A stretch of DNA of 64,000 nt from an uncultured Acidobacteriota bacterium (GTDB taxonomy: Bacteria; Acidobacteriota; UBA6911; RPQK01; JAJDTT01). The stretch lies in NCBI GenBank assembly GCA_951812665.1, contig CATOST010000030.1:186001-250000 (forward strand), read 5' to 3'. Shown here piece by piece: positions 37,246 to 45,699 of the stretch. Each line of letters begins with the position of its first letter. The stretch's first letter is position 1. The translations under genes were made by a program, and so were the position numbers. The notes below the pieces were generated by a model. That model made no database searches. It was not told the origin of the DNA and was given only the letters and a program-made list of their open reading frames with translations.

Positions 37246-40200
37246 TTGAAGAGCCGCTACATTCCGATACTCTTCGGCGGATGCCTCGCCCTGCTCCTCG
37301 CGAGTCAAGAGGCCAGGGGACAGGCGGAGAGCGCCACCCTGTCGGGAACGGTCCGGCTGGAAGACGGGACACCCGCCGGGCACGTGGAGATTGCGATTCG
37401 CCGCCCGGACACCAATGAAACCTACTCCCTCTTGACCGGCTCCGGCGGCAACTACCGCCGGGACAGCCTGGCCGCCGGGGCCTACGAGATTCAGGTGGCG
37501 GCTCACGGGCACGTCGGTCTGCTTCGGCTCGGAGTCCAGCTCCTGGTGGGCCAAGTCCTCCGGGAGGACTTTATCCTGATTCCGGGCGACGAGAACGAAG
37601 TTCGGGTTCAGGAGAGCGATTGGGTCCCCAGCGGCTCGGGCCGGGACGACCGGGGGCTGGTCATCAACCAGGAGAAACTGGAGACGCTCCCGGTGGCCTC
37701 CCGCGACATCGGCCAGCTGGTGGACATGGCACCGGGGGCCTCCCGCACCAGCAGCGGGCGGCGCCGGGGCGTGAAGGTCATGGGCATGAGACGGAGGGAC
37801 AACCTGCTCTATATCGACGGGACCCTCTTTACCCATGGCGACGGCGGAACCACCTTCCAGGCCAGCACCGACGCGCTCCAGGAGTTCGACATCAAGAGCG
37901 GACTCTACTCGGCCGAGTACGGGATTCGTCCCGGGGCGCAGATCGTGGCGGTGACCAAGAGCGGAACCAACGCCTATCACGGCAGCCTCTACTGGTTTCA
38001 CCGAAACGACAATCTGGACGCCCGGAACTTCTTCGAGCAGGAGAAGAAGGAGTTCAAGCGGAATCAGATGGGCGCCACCCTGGGCGGCCCCATCCTCCTT
38101 CCGGGGTTGTTCAAGGGCACGGATCGAGCCTGGTTCTTCCTCTCCCACCAATACCGGTCCATACGGGAGACCAAGCCGCTCACGGGCGTGGTCCCGACGC
38201 GAGACGAGAAGAAGGGACTCTTTTCGTCTCCGATTCCGGACCCCTCCACGGGTGCTCCTTTCCCCAACAACCGCATCCCCGAAAACCGGTTCGACCCGGT
38301 GGCGCTGAAGCTGCTTCCCATTTGGCCGGATCCCAACACCGTGGGCCCCCTGAACTTCACCAGCCCCGACTCGGTTTCTCCCACCGACAACCCCCAGATC
38401 ATCGCCCGCGTGGACCTGAAGACCTCCGACGTCAGCCGTTGGAGCGGCCGCTTCGTCTGGGACTCGCGGCCCATCACTTCGGCCCGGGCCGTCAGCATCT
38501 TTTCGTCCACCAGCCCCCTGGCCACCTATGGACAGTCCATCTCCTACAGCCGGAACCTGGGCTCCCGGGACATCAACGTGGCCAGCATTCACTTGTTCCG
38601 GCGGCCTTACGAGTCGGTTCCCTCCAACCCTCTGCCCAACCTGGCGGGCAGGCTGGGCATCGACGAACTGCTCCTGGCCGAGGTGGACCGTCACGGGGTC
38701 CCCAGGACCCGAATCACTGGGTTTGCCGGCATCGGCGACCAGATTCTGGCCGGCAGGGCGGCGCTGGGAAACTGGCAGGTGAAGGACGATCTGGTCCTTC
38801 CCCGGGGCAACCACACCCTGAAGCTGGGTCTGGAATACCGACAGCACTTCAACCAGTATGGCCAGCACCGCCGATCCGAATTCGACTTCTACAATCGGTA
38901 CACGGGGAACGGCTGGGGGGACTTTCTCCTGGGACATCTGGCCCAGAGCCAATTGGGAGGCGAGATCAATAGGGGCCGTTTCCACCAGAACAGCATCTAC
39001 GCCTACCTTTCCGACGAGTGGCGGGTGATTCCGGGGCTGGATCTGAACCTGGGTCTCCGGTACGAACTCCGGTTGCCCTGGGTGGACCTGCGGGGCTTCA
39101 TGGCCAACTTCGATCCGGCCACCGGCCGCCTTCATCCGGAATTGCTGGACCTGGATCTGGCGCCCGGTGAGACGGGACGATTCAGGCCCCGCATGCCCCT
39201 CATCCAGTGGAACCGCTTGGGTGGAATCCAGCCCCGACTGGGGCTGGCGCTACGGTTGGGCGAGCGCACGGTGCTGCACACCGGAGCTGGCCTGTATTCC
39301 AACGAACCGGACGTGGGCATGGTTTCCCGGCTGGGAAGAAACCCGCGGCCCGGGGCCGAGCGGCTGATCTTCGAATCCGATCTGGAAACACCTCTCCTGT
39401 CGCTGTCCGACCCCTTTCCCGAGACCGGCAGGGCTGCGGCCGTCCCGGATCACTACGGCGTCGAGACTCCCCTGCCCCTGGCGACGACCCAGGCGTGGGG
39501 ACTGAGCCTCCAGCACCGCCTCTTCCGGGAACTCTTCGTCAACGCCGGATACCACGGCTCCCACACCGTCCACCGGCTGGAGACGGTCTCCATCAACGAC
39601 GCCGAACCGGGACCGGGGGACCGGCAACAGCGCCGACCCCATCCCCACTTGCAGACGGTTCAAATGCCCCAGGCCGACGGCGGGGCCTGGTATCACGGAT
39701 TGCAGGTGCAGGTGGAGAAAGCTCCGGGGAACCACGGTCTCTCCGTGCTGGCCTCGCTCAGCTGGTCGCGCCTGATCGAGATCGGCTCCAGCGACTTGGG
39801 ATCTCATTATTTCCCTCTATTTCGTTCCCGGAACGTGCCCCTGGAGGCCACTCGCGGGCTGGCCGACTTTCACGTCCCCCGCAGGCTACTCCTGAGCCTG
39901 GGCTACGACCTTCCCTTCGGAACCGGAGGAGCGGGGTCCGGAAACGGGTGGATCGCCGGACTGGTCCGCAACTGGTCGCTCCGGGTGATCGCCAGCGCTC
40001 AGGACGGTCCCTGGATCACCGTCCACCTTCCGGGGGACCCGCTGGATGCGGGTTCGGTGGCCTCCCAATGGCCCGACCGGATCCGCGACGCCAACCGGCC
40101 CCAGAGTCAGCGAGTCCCGACGAGATGGTTCGACACGGAAGCCTTCCGCCTGCCCCCGCCCTTCCAATACGGGAACGCCGGCAGGTCCACAGTGGAGGGT

Positions 40201-40422
40201 CCGGGTCTCACCAATCTGGACTTCTCGTTGAGGCGGACCTTCCGATTCGAGGGAGAGCGCCGTTTCGAGCTACGACTCGAAGCCTTCAATGCCGCCAACC
40301 GCGCCAATTTCGCCGTCGGCCGGAGTGACCCGGCCATCGAGTTCGGCACCACCGGCTTCGGAAGCATCGGCCGTGCGCTTCCTGGCCGTCAGATCCAACT
40401 GGGATTCAAGGCCTATTTCTGA
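37246..40422 (+). CDS. TonB-dependent receptor with N-terminal carboxypeptidase-regulatory domain (Oar-like)
   Basis: A 1058-residue outer-membrane protein. Signal peptide in residues 1-26, a CarboxypepD_reg domain at about 28-110 (ATLSGTVRLEDGTPAGHVEI, GGNYRRDSLAAGAYEIQVAA), a plug domain from about 120 (SRDIGQLVDMAPGASRTSSG), then a large barrel (GAQIVAVTKSGTNAYHGSLY, YLSDEWRVIPGLDLNLGLRY) ending in an aromatic residue (FKAYF). The layout is the one expanded in Acidobacteriota. The ligand is unknown. The start is a TTG that gives the signal peptide, 26 bp after the tRNA. Confidence 0.85.
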   Translation: MKSRYIPILFGGCLALLLASQEARGQAESATLSGTVRLEDGTPAGHVEIAIRRPDTNETYSLLTGSGGNYRRDSLAAGAYEIQVAAHGHVGLLRLGVQLLVGQVLREDFILIPGDENEVRVQESDWVPSGSGRDDRGLVINQEKLETLPVASRDIGQLVDMAPGASRTSSGRRRGVKVMGMRRRDNLLYIDGTLFTHGDGGTTFQASTDALQEFDIKSGLYSAEYGIRPGAQIVAVTKSGTNAYHGSLYWFHRNDNLDARNFFEQEKKEFKRNQMGATLGGPILLPGLFKGTDRAWFFLSHQYRSIRETKPLTGVVPTRDEKKGLFSSPIPDPSTGAPFPNNRIPENRFDPVALKLLPIWPDPNTVGPLNFTSPDSVSPTDNPQIIARVDLKTSDVSRWSGRFVWDSRPITSARAVSIFSSTSPLATYGQSISYSRNLGSRDINVASIHLFRRPYESVPSNPLPNLAGRLGIDELLLAEVDRHGVPRTRITGFAGIGDQILAGRAALGNWQVKDDLVLPRGNHTLKLGLEYRQHFNQYGQHRRSEFDFYNRYTGNGWGDFLLGHLAQSQLGGEINRGRFHQNSIYAYLSDEWRVIPGLDLNLGLRYELRLPWVDLRGFMANFDPATGRLHPELLDLDLAPGETGRFRPRMPLIQWNRLGGIQPRLGLALRLGERTVLHTGAGLYSNEPDVGMVSRLGRNPRPGAERLIFESDLETPLLSLSDPFPETGRAAAVPDHYGVETPLPLATTQAWGLSLQHRLFRELFVNAGYHGSHTVHRLETVSINDAEPGPGDRQQRRPHPHLQTVQMPQADGGAWYHGLQVQVEKAPGNHGLSVLASLSWSRLIEIGSSDLGSHYFPLFRSRNVPLEATRGLADFHVPRRLLLSLGYDLPFGTGGAGSGNGWIAGLVRNWSLRVIASAQDGPWITVHLPGDPLDAGSVASQWPDRIRDANRPQSQRVPTRWFDTEAFRLPPPFQYGNAGRSTVEGPGLTNLDFSLRRTFRFEGERRFELRLEAFNAANRANFAVGRSDPAIEFGTTGFGSIGRALPGRQIQLGFKAYF

Positions 40423-40617
40423 TCGCTGGAAGCAATCGCCGATCGTTATTGGCAGTTACTAGTGGAAGTCTTTTTTCTCAATACCGTTACGAGGGCATCA
40501 GCTGAATTGGTGCAGGAGAGCCCGACCCACGAAAATTGACGCGAAACGAGCGTTTTTCCTCGACCGGGTTGAAAGGCAATTGAGTCTTTCCCCTGCCACG
40601 GGCAGAATGGAGTCATA
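40423..40617. other. Intergenic, no gene recognised
   Basis: About 195 bp. A moderately AT-rich stretch near 40460-40490 may hold the promoter of the transhydrogenase. Short minus-strand readings here are shadows. Confidence 0.4.
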
Positions 40618-42021
40618 TTGATCGATCTGGACCTGTTCGTCATCGGCACCGGACCCGCAGGTCAGAGGGCCGCCATCCAGGCGGCCAAGTTGGGCAAGAG
40701 GGTCGGGATCTGCGATCGGCGCGAGGTGGTGGGCGGCGTCTGCGTGAACACCGGAACCATCCCCTCCAAGACCTTCCGCGAGGCCCTCCTCTATCTGACA
40801 GGTTACCTGCAACGGCCCATTTACGGAGAATCGTACACGCTCAAGGAAGACTTGGAGATGGGGGATCTCCTCTTCCGTTGCCAGCACGTCGTCCAACAGC
40901 AGATTCACGTGATTCGGCAACAGATGCGCCGCAACGGGGTGACGATCCTTTCGGGCACGGCGTCATTCAGGAACCCGCATGAAGTGGAAGTTCGCGGGCA
41001 CCGGAGAGCGACGCGGGTCCGTTCGAAATATTTTGTCATCGCCACCGGCAGCGAGCCGGCCGCTCCTGCAGGCGTGGCGGTGGACGGATCTACTGTGGTC
41101 ACGGCCGACGAGATCCTGAACCTGGAATCCCTGCCCCGGTCCATGACGGTGGTGGGGGCAGGTGTGATCGGTCTGGAGTACGCCTCCATGTTCGGCGCGC
41201 TCGACACCGAGATCACCATCATCGACAAGAGACAACGGCCTCTGGAGTTCGTCGACTCGGAAATCATCGACTCCCTGCTGTACCAGATGCGGAACAAGAA
41301 CTGCGTCTTCCGGCTGGGGGAGGAGGTGGAATCGATCCACCTGAGGAACGGCGGCGCCGAGGCTTGGCTCAAGTCCGGGAAACGGATCCGGTCCGAGGTC
41401 CTGTTCTATTCCATTGGCCGGGTGGGGGCCACGGCATCCCTGAATCTGGAGGCCGCCGACCTCGAGAGCGATCACCGGGGACGCATCCCGGTCGGTGTCA
41501 CCTTCCAGACCCAACAGCATCACATCTACGCCGTGGGTGACGTCATCGGATTTCCGGCCCTCGCCTCCACCTCCATGGAACAGGGACGCATGGCGGCCTG
41601 CCATGCGTTCGACGTGCCCTGCGAATCGATCCCGGAACTCTTTCCCTACGGCATCTATTCCATTCCCGAGATGTCCATGGTCGGAAACACCGAGGAGGAG
41701 CTGACCCGGAACAGAGTTCCCTACGAAGTGGGCACCGCCCGTTACCGGGAGATCGCGCGAGGCGTCATCCTGGGAGACGATTCGGGTCTGCTCAAGATCC
41801 TCTTTCACCGGGACACGCGAAAAATCCTGGGGGTCCACATCATCGGAACCGGTGCCGCGGAACTGATCCACATCGGCCAAGCCGTGTTCGCCCTGAACGG
41901 GACCATCGACTACTTCGTCGATACGGTGTTCAACTATCCGACTTTTGCCGAGTGCTACAAGGTGGCGGGACTGGACGGCTTCAACAAGGTCGGCCCTCCG
42001 AAGACGTCGCCGTTTGGCTAG
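40618..42021 (+). CDS. sthA: Soluble NAD(P)+ transhydrogenase (SthA family)
   Basis: A 467-residue flavoprotein disulfide-reductase relative. FAD-binding VIGTGPAGQRAAIQAAKLGK, then GGVCVNTGTIPSKTFREA, where one of the usual redox cysteines is replaced (CxxxxT), as is typical of SthA rather than a true disulfide reductase. NAD(P) site VVGAGVIGLEYASMFGALD, and a C-terminal dimer domain (GVHIIGTGAAELIHIG). It balances NADPH and NADH in the cytosol. A TTG start is used. The stop codon TAG lies within the left end of MITE B copy 2. Confidence 0.85.
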   Translation: MIDLDLFVIGTGPAGQRAAIQAAKLGKRVGICDRREVVGGVCVNTGTIPSKTFREALLYLTGYLQRPIYGESYTLKEDLEMGDLLFRCQHVVQQQIHVIRQQMRRNGVTILSGTASFRNPHEVEVRGHRRATRVRSKYFVIATGSEPAAPAGVAVDGSTVVTADEILNLESLPRSMTVVGAGVIGLEYASMFGALDTEITIIDKRQRPLEFVDSEIIDSLLYQMRNKNCVFRLGEEVESIHLRNGGAEAWLKSGKRIRSEVLFYSIGRVGATASLNLEAADLESDHRGRIPVGVTFQTQQHHIYAVGDVIGFPALASTSMEQGRMAACHAFDVPCESIPELFPYGIYSIPEMSMVGNTEEELTRNRVPYEVGTARYREIARGVILGDDSGLLKILFHRDTRKILGVHIIGTGAAELIHIGQAVFALNGTIDYFVDTVFNYPTFAECYKVAGLDGFNKVGPPKTSPFG

Positions 42022-42184
42022 GAGCCTGCGCCGCAGAAATTGATCTACTGCGAAAGCGGTAGAATCGGTCCAGATTTCCCCGATTTCTCGGCGAATAGAA
42101 CAACTATGCACCTCCAAATCGAGAAAATCTGGCCTCGATTCCCCACTTTCTCGCTACGATCATTTCTACAGCGCAGACTCCTAG
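42018..42184. repeat. MITE-like repeat family B, copy 2 (about 167 bp)
   Basis: CTAGGAGCCTGCGCCGCAG at the left and CTGTAGAAATGATCG-type inverted sequence at the right (ending AGACTCCTAG), near-identical to 7725-7891. It contains the sthA stop at its left tip and ends 5 bp before the GTG of the next gene. Confidence 0.88.
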
Positions 42185-42189
42185 CAGCC

Positions 42190-42927
42190 GTGACTCGTCT
42201 TCTCCTGCTCCCGGTCCCCTTGCTGTTACTCGCCGCCGCCTGGTCCTGCGGAGAACTGCATCTGCAGGGACGCACCGACGAGGAACTGGTCGAGCTGCTC
42301 TCCAATGAACAGTGGCGGACCCGGGAGGAAGCGCGCCAGGAGTTGGTCGCACGGGGACCGGACCGGGTGGTTCGGCTTCTACTGGAGGAATGGGAGCATA
42401 CGGGGGATCCCCGGGTTCGGGACCGGATCGCTTTCATCCTGCATCCCTGGGGCGTCTTCGCCATCGGAGACCGGTCGGCCCCCGTGCTTAGGGAACTCGT
42501 CGTCTTCAACCGCCACTTGAGAGCGGCGCTCCCGGAGATCCGCTCCGCACCCGAGGCGGCCCTGCAGAAGATCTCTCAGGGAATCGTCCGCCGATTCGGA
42601 ACCCTGATGGAGGCCTTGAGAATGGAGATCGACGGGGAGCTGGTCCGATATCGGGACAATCTCGTCTCTTCGGTCATTCACCTCCGACTGCTCCTGAAAC
42701 GGGGAGACCGGGCACGGGCCATCGGCGCCGTCGCCGAGATGAGCCGGAAGATCGCCCAACGCATCGAGGCCCACGGCGACTTGGACCAGGACGGGTTGCC
42801 CAGCTCCTGGGAACTGGAGCACGATCTGGACCCGCTCCTGGACGATTCGCAAGCCGACCCCGACGGCGACGGCCGGTCCAACCTGGAGGAGTACCGGAAG
42901 AATCGGGATCCTGGGGTTTCGGATTAG
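42190..42927 (+). CDS. Lipoprotein with C-terminal calcium-type (TSP3) repeat
   Basis: From the GTG at 42190 the protein has 245 residues with a lipoprotein signal (LLLLPVPLLLLAAAWSC). The middle is helical and not recognised. The C-terminus (DLDQDGLPSSWELEHDLDPL, DPDGDGRSNLEEY) carries DxDxDG motifs of the thrombospondin type 3/EF-hand kind, often a calcium-stabilised spacer in secreted proteins. An in-frame ATG at 42106 inside MITE B would add 28 residues encoded by the repeat; which start is used cannot be told from sequence. Confidence 0.6.
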   Translation: MTRLLLLPVPLLLLAAAWSCGELHLQGRTDEELVELLSNEQWRTREEARQELVARGPDRVVRLLLEEWEHTGDPRVRDRIAFILHPWGVFAIGDRSAPVLRELVVFNRHLRAALPEIRSAPEAALQKISQGIVRRFGTLMEALRMEIDGELVRYRDNLVSSVIHLRLLLKRGDRARAIGAVAEMSRKIAQRIEAHGDLDQDGLPSSWELEHDLDPLLDDSQADPDGDGRSNLEEYRKNRDPGVSD

Positions 42928-42979
42928 TGGGAACTGAGGCAACGTGCGCCGCTGTCAACGCTTCGATACCAGATCCGTT

Positions 42980-43252
42980 TTACCGGTACACCTTGTCGCG
43001 GCCACCGACTCTCACCACCAGGACCCGCAAAGCATCGTCCTGAATGTCGCAGATCACGCGGCAGTCCCCTACCCGATAACGCCACAGCTCACCCAGTGGG
43101 CCGGTCAGTGCCCTTCCCAGGTTCCGTGGGTCCTCCAGTCCCGCAACCCGCTCGTTCATGTAATCGACAATGCGTCGAGCCATCTGCTTATCGAGCTTGC
43201 GAAGCTGGGTCCGGGCGGACGCGGTGTACTCAATCGTCCAAATTAAGAGCAT
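42980..43252 (-). CDS. RelE/ParE-family toxin
   Basis: A 90-residue protein with the RelE pattern: WTIEYTASARTQLRKLDKQM, GLEDPRNLGRALTGPLGELW, RYRVGDCRVICDIQDDALRV and a final RDKVYR. RelE toxins cut mRNA in the ribosome A site. The gene overlaps the antitoxin by 23 bp. Confidence 0.85.
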   Translation of the reverse strand: MLLIWTIEYTASARTQLRKLDKQMARRIVDYMNERVAGLEDPRNLGRALTGPLGELWRYRVGDCRVICDIQDDALRVLVVRVGGRDKVYR

Positions 43253-43457
43253 TCATCACATCGGAGGAAGAGTACACCTTCTCTTTGCCTTGGCGAAGGC
43301 GCTCCAGTACGTCTGCGGCAAGGTAGTAGTCCTCCATATCCTCAAGGCCACGCTCGATCATCTCACGCAGGTAGAAAGCCTTGGTGCGCCCGGTCTGCGA
43401 GGCGAGAAAAGCAAGCCGTTGCTCGGTTTCAGGCGCCAGCCGAATCGAAGTTGCCAT
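43230..43457 (-). CDS. RelB-type ribbon-helix-helix antitoxin
   Basis: A 75-residue protein. RHH N-terminus (TSIRLAPETEQRLAFLASQT, GRTKAFYLREMIERGLED), then a toxin-binding tail. GGAGG lies upstream of the ATG. Confidence 0.85.
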   Translation of the reverse strand: MATSIRLAPETEQRLAFLASQTGRTKAFYLREMIERGLEDMEDYYLAADVLERLRQGKEKVYSSSDVMNALNLDD

Positions 43458-43481
43458 GTCGCCGGTCCTCCAGAAGCTTCT

Positions 43482-43495
43482 GAATACAAGTATTC
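43482..43495. promoter_or_regulatory. Palindromic operator of relBE
   Basis: GAATAC-AA-GTATTC, a perfect palindrome 24 bp upstream of the antitoxin start, suited to RHH autoregulation. Confidence 0.6.
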
Positions 43496-43501
43496 ATCGT
43501 A

Positions 43502-44089
43502 TCACATCATCGCGGGCGGCGCGCCCGGCGGCGGCGCGCGCCTTCGGTTGCCGCTGCTGCCGGGAGGAGACCCCTCGATCCCCGTTGTCTGAAAAAGGAC
43601 GAAAACGTTGCGGCTCTGCACACCGTCGTCGCCAATCTCTTGGAACACAAAGCGAATCCCTTTGTCATCCGGCCGGATCGACCTGTAGGCCCTCAACGTC
43701 GCCTTCCAATTCCGCTTCTCGTACTCGTACTGGGCTTGCCCCGTCTCGCTGTAGTGGCGTTCCTCATCCGTCCCGATGGGATCCGCCGTTGAGCGTAGAA
43801 AAAGAGTTCCCAGCACGGGGACGACCCAGTTCTTGGTGGTCTTCTCGCCGCAGGGACGCCCGGCGACGACGGCAACCGGTCGTTCCTCCTTGAGAAACGC
43901 CAGCGAGGACTGCCCGTTCTCCAACCGCAGTTGCAGGTCGTAATTCCCTTTTTCGAGCACTGTCCCTTTCGCGGTGTAGAGTTTTTTGGGGAGGTGAAGC
44001 CGGGTGACGTAGGAGGCCGCCTCTTGGCCGGGTAGGATCGAGGTGAGCAGGGACGCCAACAGAAGCAGTACCGGAATCCTTGCCCGCAT
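43502..44089 (-). CDS. Secreted protein of unknown function
   Basis: From the ATG at 44089 the product has 195 residues with a signal peptide (ARIPVLLLLASLLTSILPGQ). It has beta-strand-like segments (KKLYTAKGTVLEKGNYDLQL) and a Pro/Gly/Arg-rich tail. I do not recognise the family. It is last on the minus strand after the DUF1549-DUF1501 pair, 45 bp away, and could be co-transcribed with it. Confidence 0.5.
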   Translation of the reverse strand: MRARIPVLLLLASLLTSILPGQEAASYVTRLHLPKKLYTAKGTVLEKGNYDLQLRLENGQSSLAFLKEERPVAVVAGRPCGEKTTKNWVVPVLGTLFLRSTADPIGTDEERHYSETGQAQYEYEKRNWKATLRAYRSIRPDDKGIRFVFQEIGDDGVQSRNVFVLFQTTGIEGSPPGSSGNRRRAPPPGAPPAMM

Positions 44090-44134
44090 CGCGACGGTGC
44101 TGTTTCTTCCCTTCGGCACGTCGACCTTTCGCCG

Positions 44135-45592
44135 TCAGGCCCGGGTGAGGCGCTCGGACAGGTCGTTGTATCCGCCCACGTCCGTCAGCCGCATGTCCCG
44201 GCCCTGGGTGAGATAGGTCAGCTTGGTATGGTCGAGTCCCAGCAACGACAGCATGGTGGCGTGCAGATCATGCACGTGGACCCGGTCCTCGATGGCCCGG
44301 CAGCCGAGTTCGTCGGTGGCGCCGATGACCTTTCCGCCCTGGATGCCGCCTCCCGCCATCCAGCAACTGAAGCCGTGAGGGTTGTGGTCCCGGCCGCCGT
44401 CGCCCTGGACGACGGCAGTCCGGCCGAACTCGCCGATCCAGACCACCAGGGTGCTCTCCAGCAGGCCTCGCAGCTTGAGGTCGGTCAGCAGTCCCGCCAT
44501 CGGCTGGTCGATGGCGCCGGCGTTATCGACGTGATTCTGGTCGCACTGGGCGTGCCCGTCCCAGTTCCCCTTGTAGAGCTGGACGAATCGCACTCCGCGT
44601 TCCACCATGCGCCGCGCCAGCAGACAGACCCGGCCGAACTTGGCGGTCCTTTCCTCGTCCAAGCCGTACATTCTCCGGACCGAATCGGGCTCACCGGCCA
44701 GGTCGGTCAGTTCCGGCGCCGCTGCCTGCATCCGGAACGCCAACTCGTAGTTGGCAATGCGGGCGGCCAGACGGCTGTCGTCCCGCCGCGTTTCGAAATG
44801 CCGGCGGTTCCAGGACTGGAGCTGTCCCAACATTCGGGATTGGGCGCCATGGCTGATGGCGGGAGGCGGATCCAGATTCTCGAACGCAGTCCCCTCGTGA
44901 CGGGCTCGTGTGGCCTGGTACACGGCGGGCAGGAACCCGGAACCGTGCAAGGACTCGTCGCTTGCGGTCACGTTTCCTTCGGACATGGCGATGAAGCCGG
45001 GGAAGTTCTCACTCTCGCTTCCCAGCCCGTAGACGACCCAGGACCCGAGTGTCGGGTGACCCAGGCGCACGGAACCGCTGAAGAGCAGATTGATGGCGGG
45101 CCCGTGAATGAGGGAATCGTGATAACAGGAGCGGATGACCGCCAGGTCGTCGGCGCACTTGCCCAGGTTCTGGAAGAGATCCGAGATCTCGATGCCCGAC
45201 TGCCCATATCTCGTGAACCTCCGGGGTGAGGCCATCAGCTTCGCTTCATGCGCCTTGACGAATTGCAGGCTCAGGTCCTCGGGCCGGAAGCTGGGCGGCA
45301 GAAGCTGCCCGTCGAGCCGGTTCAGTTCCGGCTTGGGATCGAACGTGTCGATATGCGAGGGTCCCCCCTTCATGAACATGAAGATGACGTTCCTGGCCTT
45401 GCCCGGGAAGTGGGGGGTTGCAGGTGCGAGCGGGTTGTCGATGCCTGCGGCCTTCCGAGCGGCGGCGAACGCCGCCTCCTCCTCGCGCAGGCAACCCAGG
45501 GCCACGGCTCCAAAGCCGAAACCGGATCGGGCCAGGAATTCCCGCCGGGAATGGACCTGTTCGTTCAAGTTACAGGATTGGAAATCCATCAT
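44135..45592 (-). CDS. DUF1501 protein (sulfatase-fold, Tat-exported)
   Basis: A 485-residue protein with a Tat signal (SRREFLARSGFGFGAVALGC). DUF1501 motifs: ARNVIFMFMKGGPSHIDTFD, IEISDLFQNLGKCADDLAVI, WVVYGLGSESENFPGFIAMS, GRDHNPHGFSCWMAGGGIQG and DLHATMLSLLGLDHTKLTY. The fold is related to alkaline phosphatases and sulfatases. It almost always travels with a DUF1549/DUF1553 cytochrome gene, as here (107 bp upstream). Substrate unknown, possibly polysaccharides. Confidence 0.9.
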   Translation of the reverse strand: MMDFQSCNLNEQVHSRREFLARSGFGFGAVALGCLREEEAAFAAARKAAGIDNPLAPATPHFPGKARNVIFMFMKGGPSHIDTFDPKPELNRLDGQLLPPSFRPEDLSLQFVKAHEAKLMASPRRFTRYGQSGIEISDLFQNLGKCADDLAVIRSCYHDSLIHGPAINLLFSGSVRLGHPTLGSWVVYGLGSESENFPGFIAMSEGNVTASDESLHGSGFLPAVYQATRARHEGTAFENLDPPPAISHGAQSRMLGQLQSWNRRHFETRRDDSRLAARIANYELAFRMQAAAPELTDLAGEPDSVRRMYGLDEERTAKFGRVCLLARRMVERGVRFVQLYKGNWDGHAQCDQNHVDNAGAIDQPMAGLLTDLKLRGLLESTLVVWIGEFGRTAVVQGDGGRDHNPHGFSCWMAGGGIQGGKVIGATDELGCRAIEDRVHVHDLHATMLSLLGLDHTKLTYLTQGRDMRLTDVGGYNDLSERLTRA

Positions 45593-45699
45593 GAACCATG
45601 ATCCTTTCCACGATGCCGCCCCAAAGACACATCAATAAAATGCAAATATATTATTACTGACGCATCGCCTCAATAGACATATCAATCCGTTGGGTCCTG

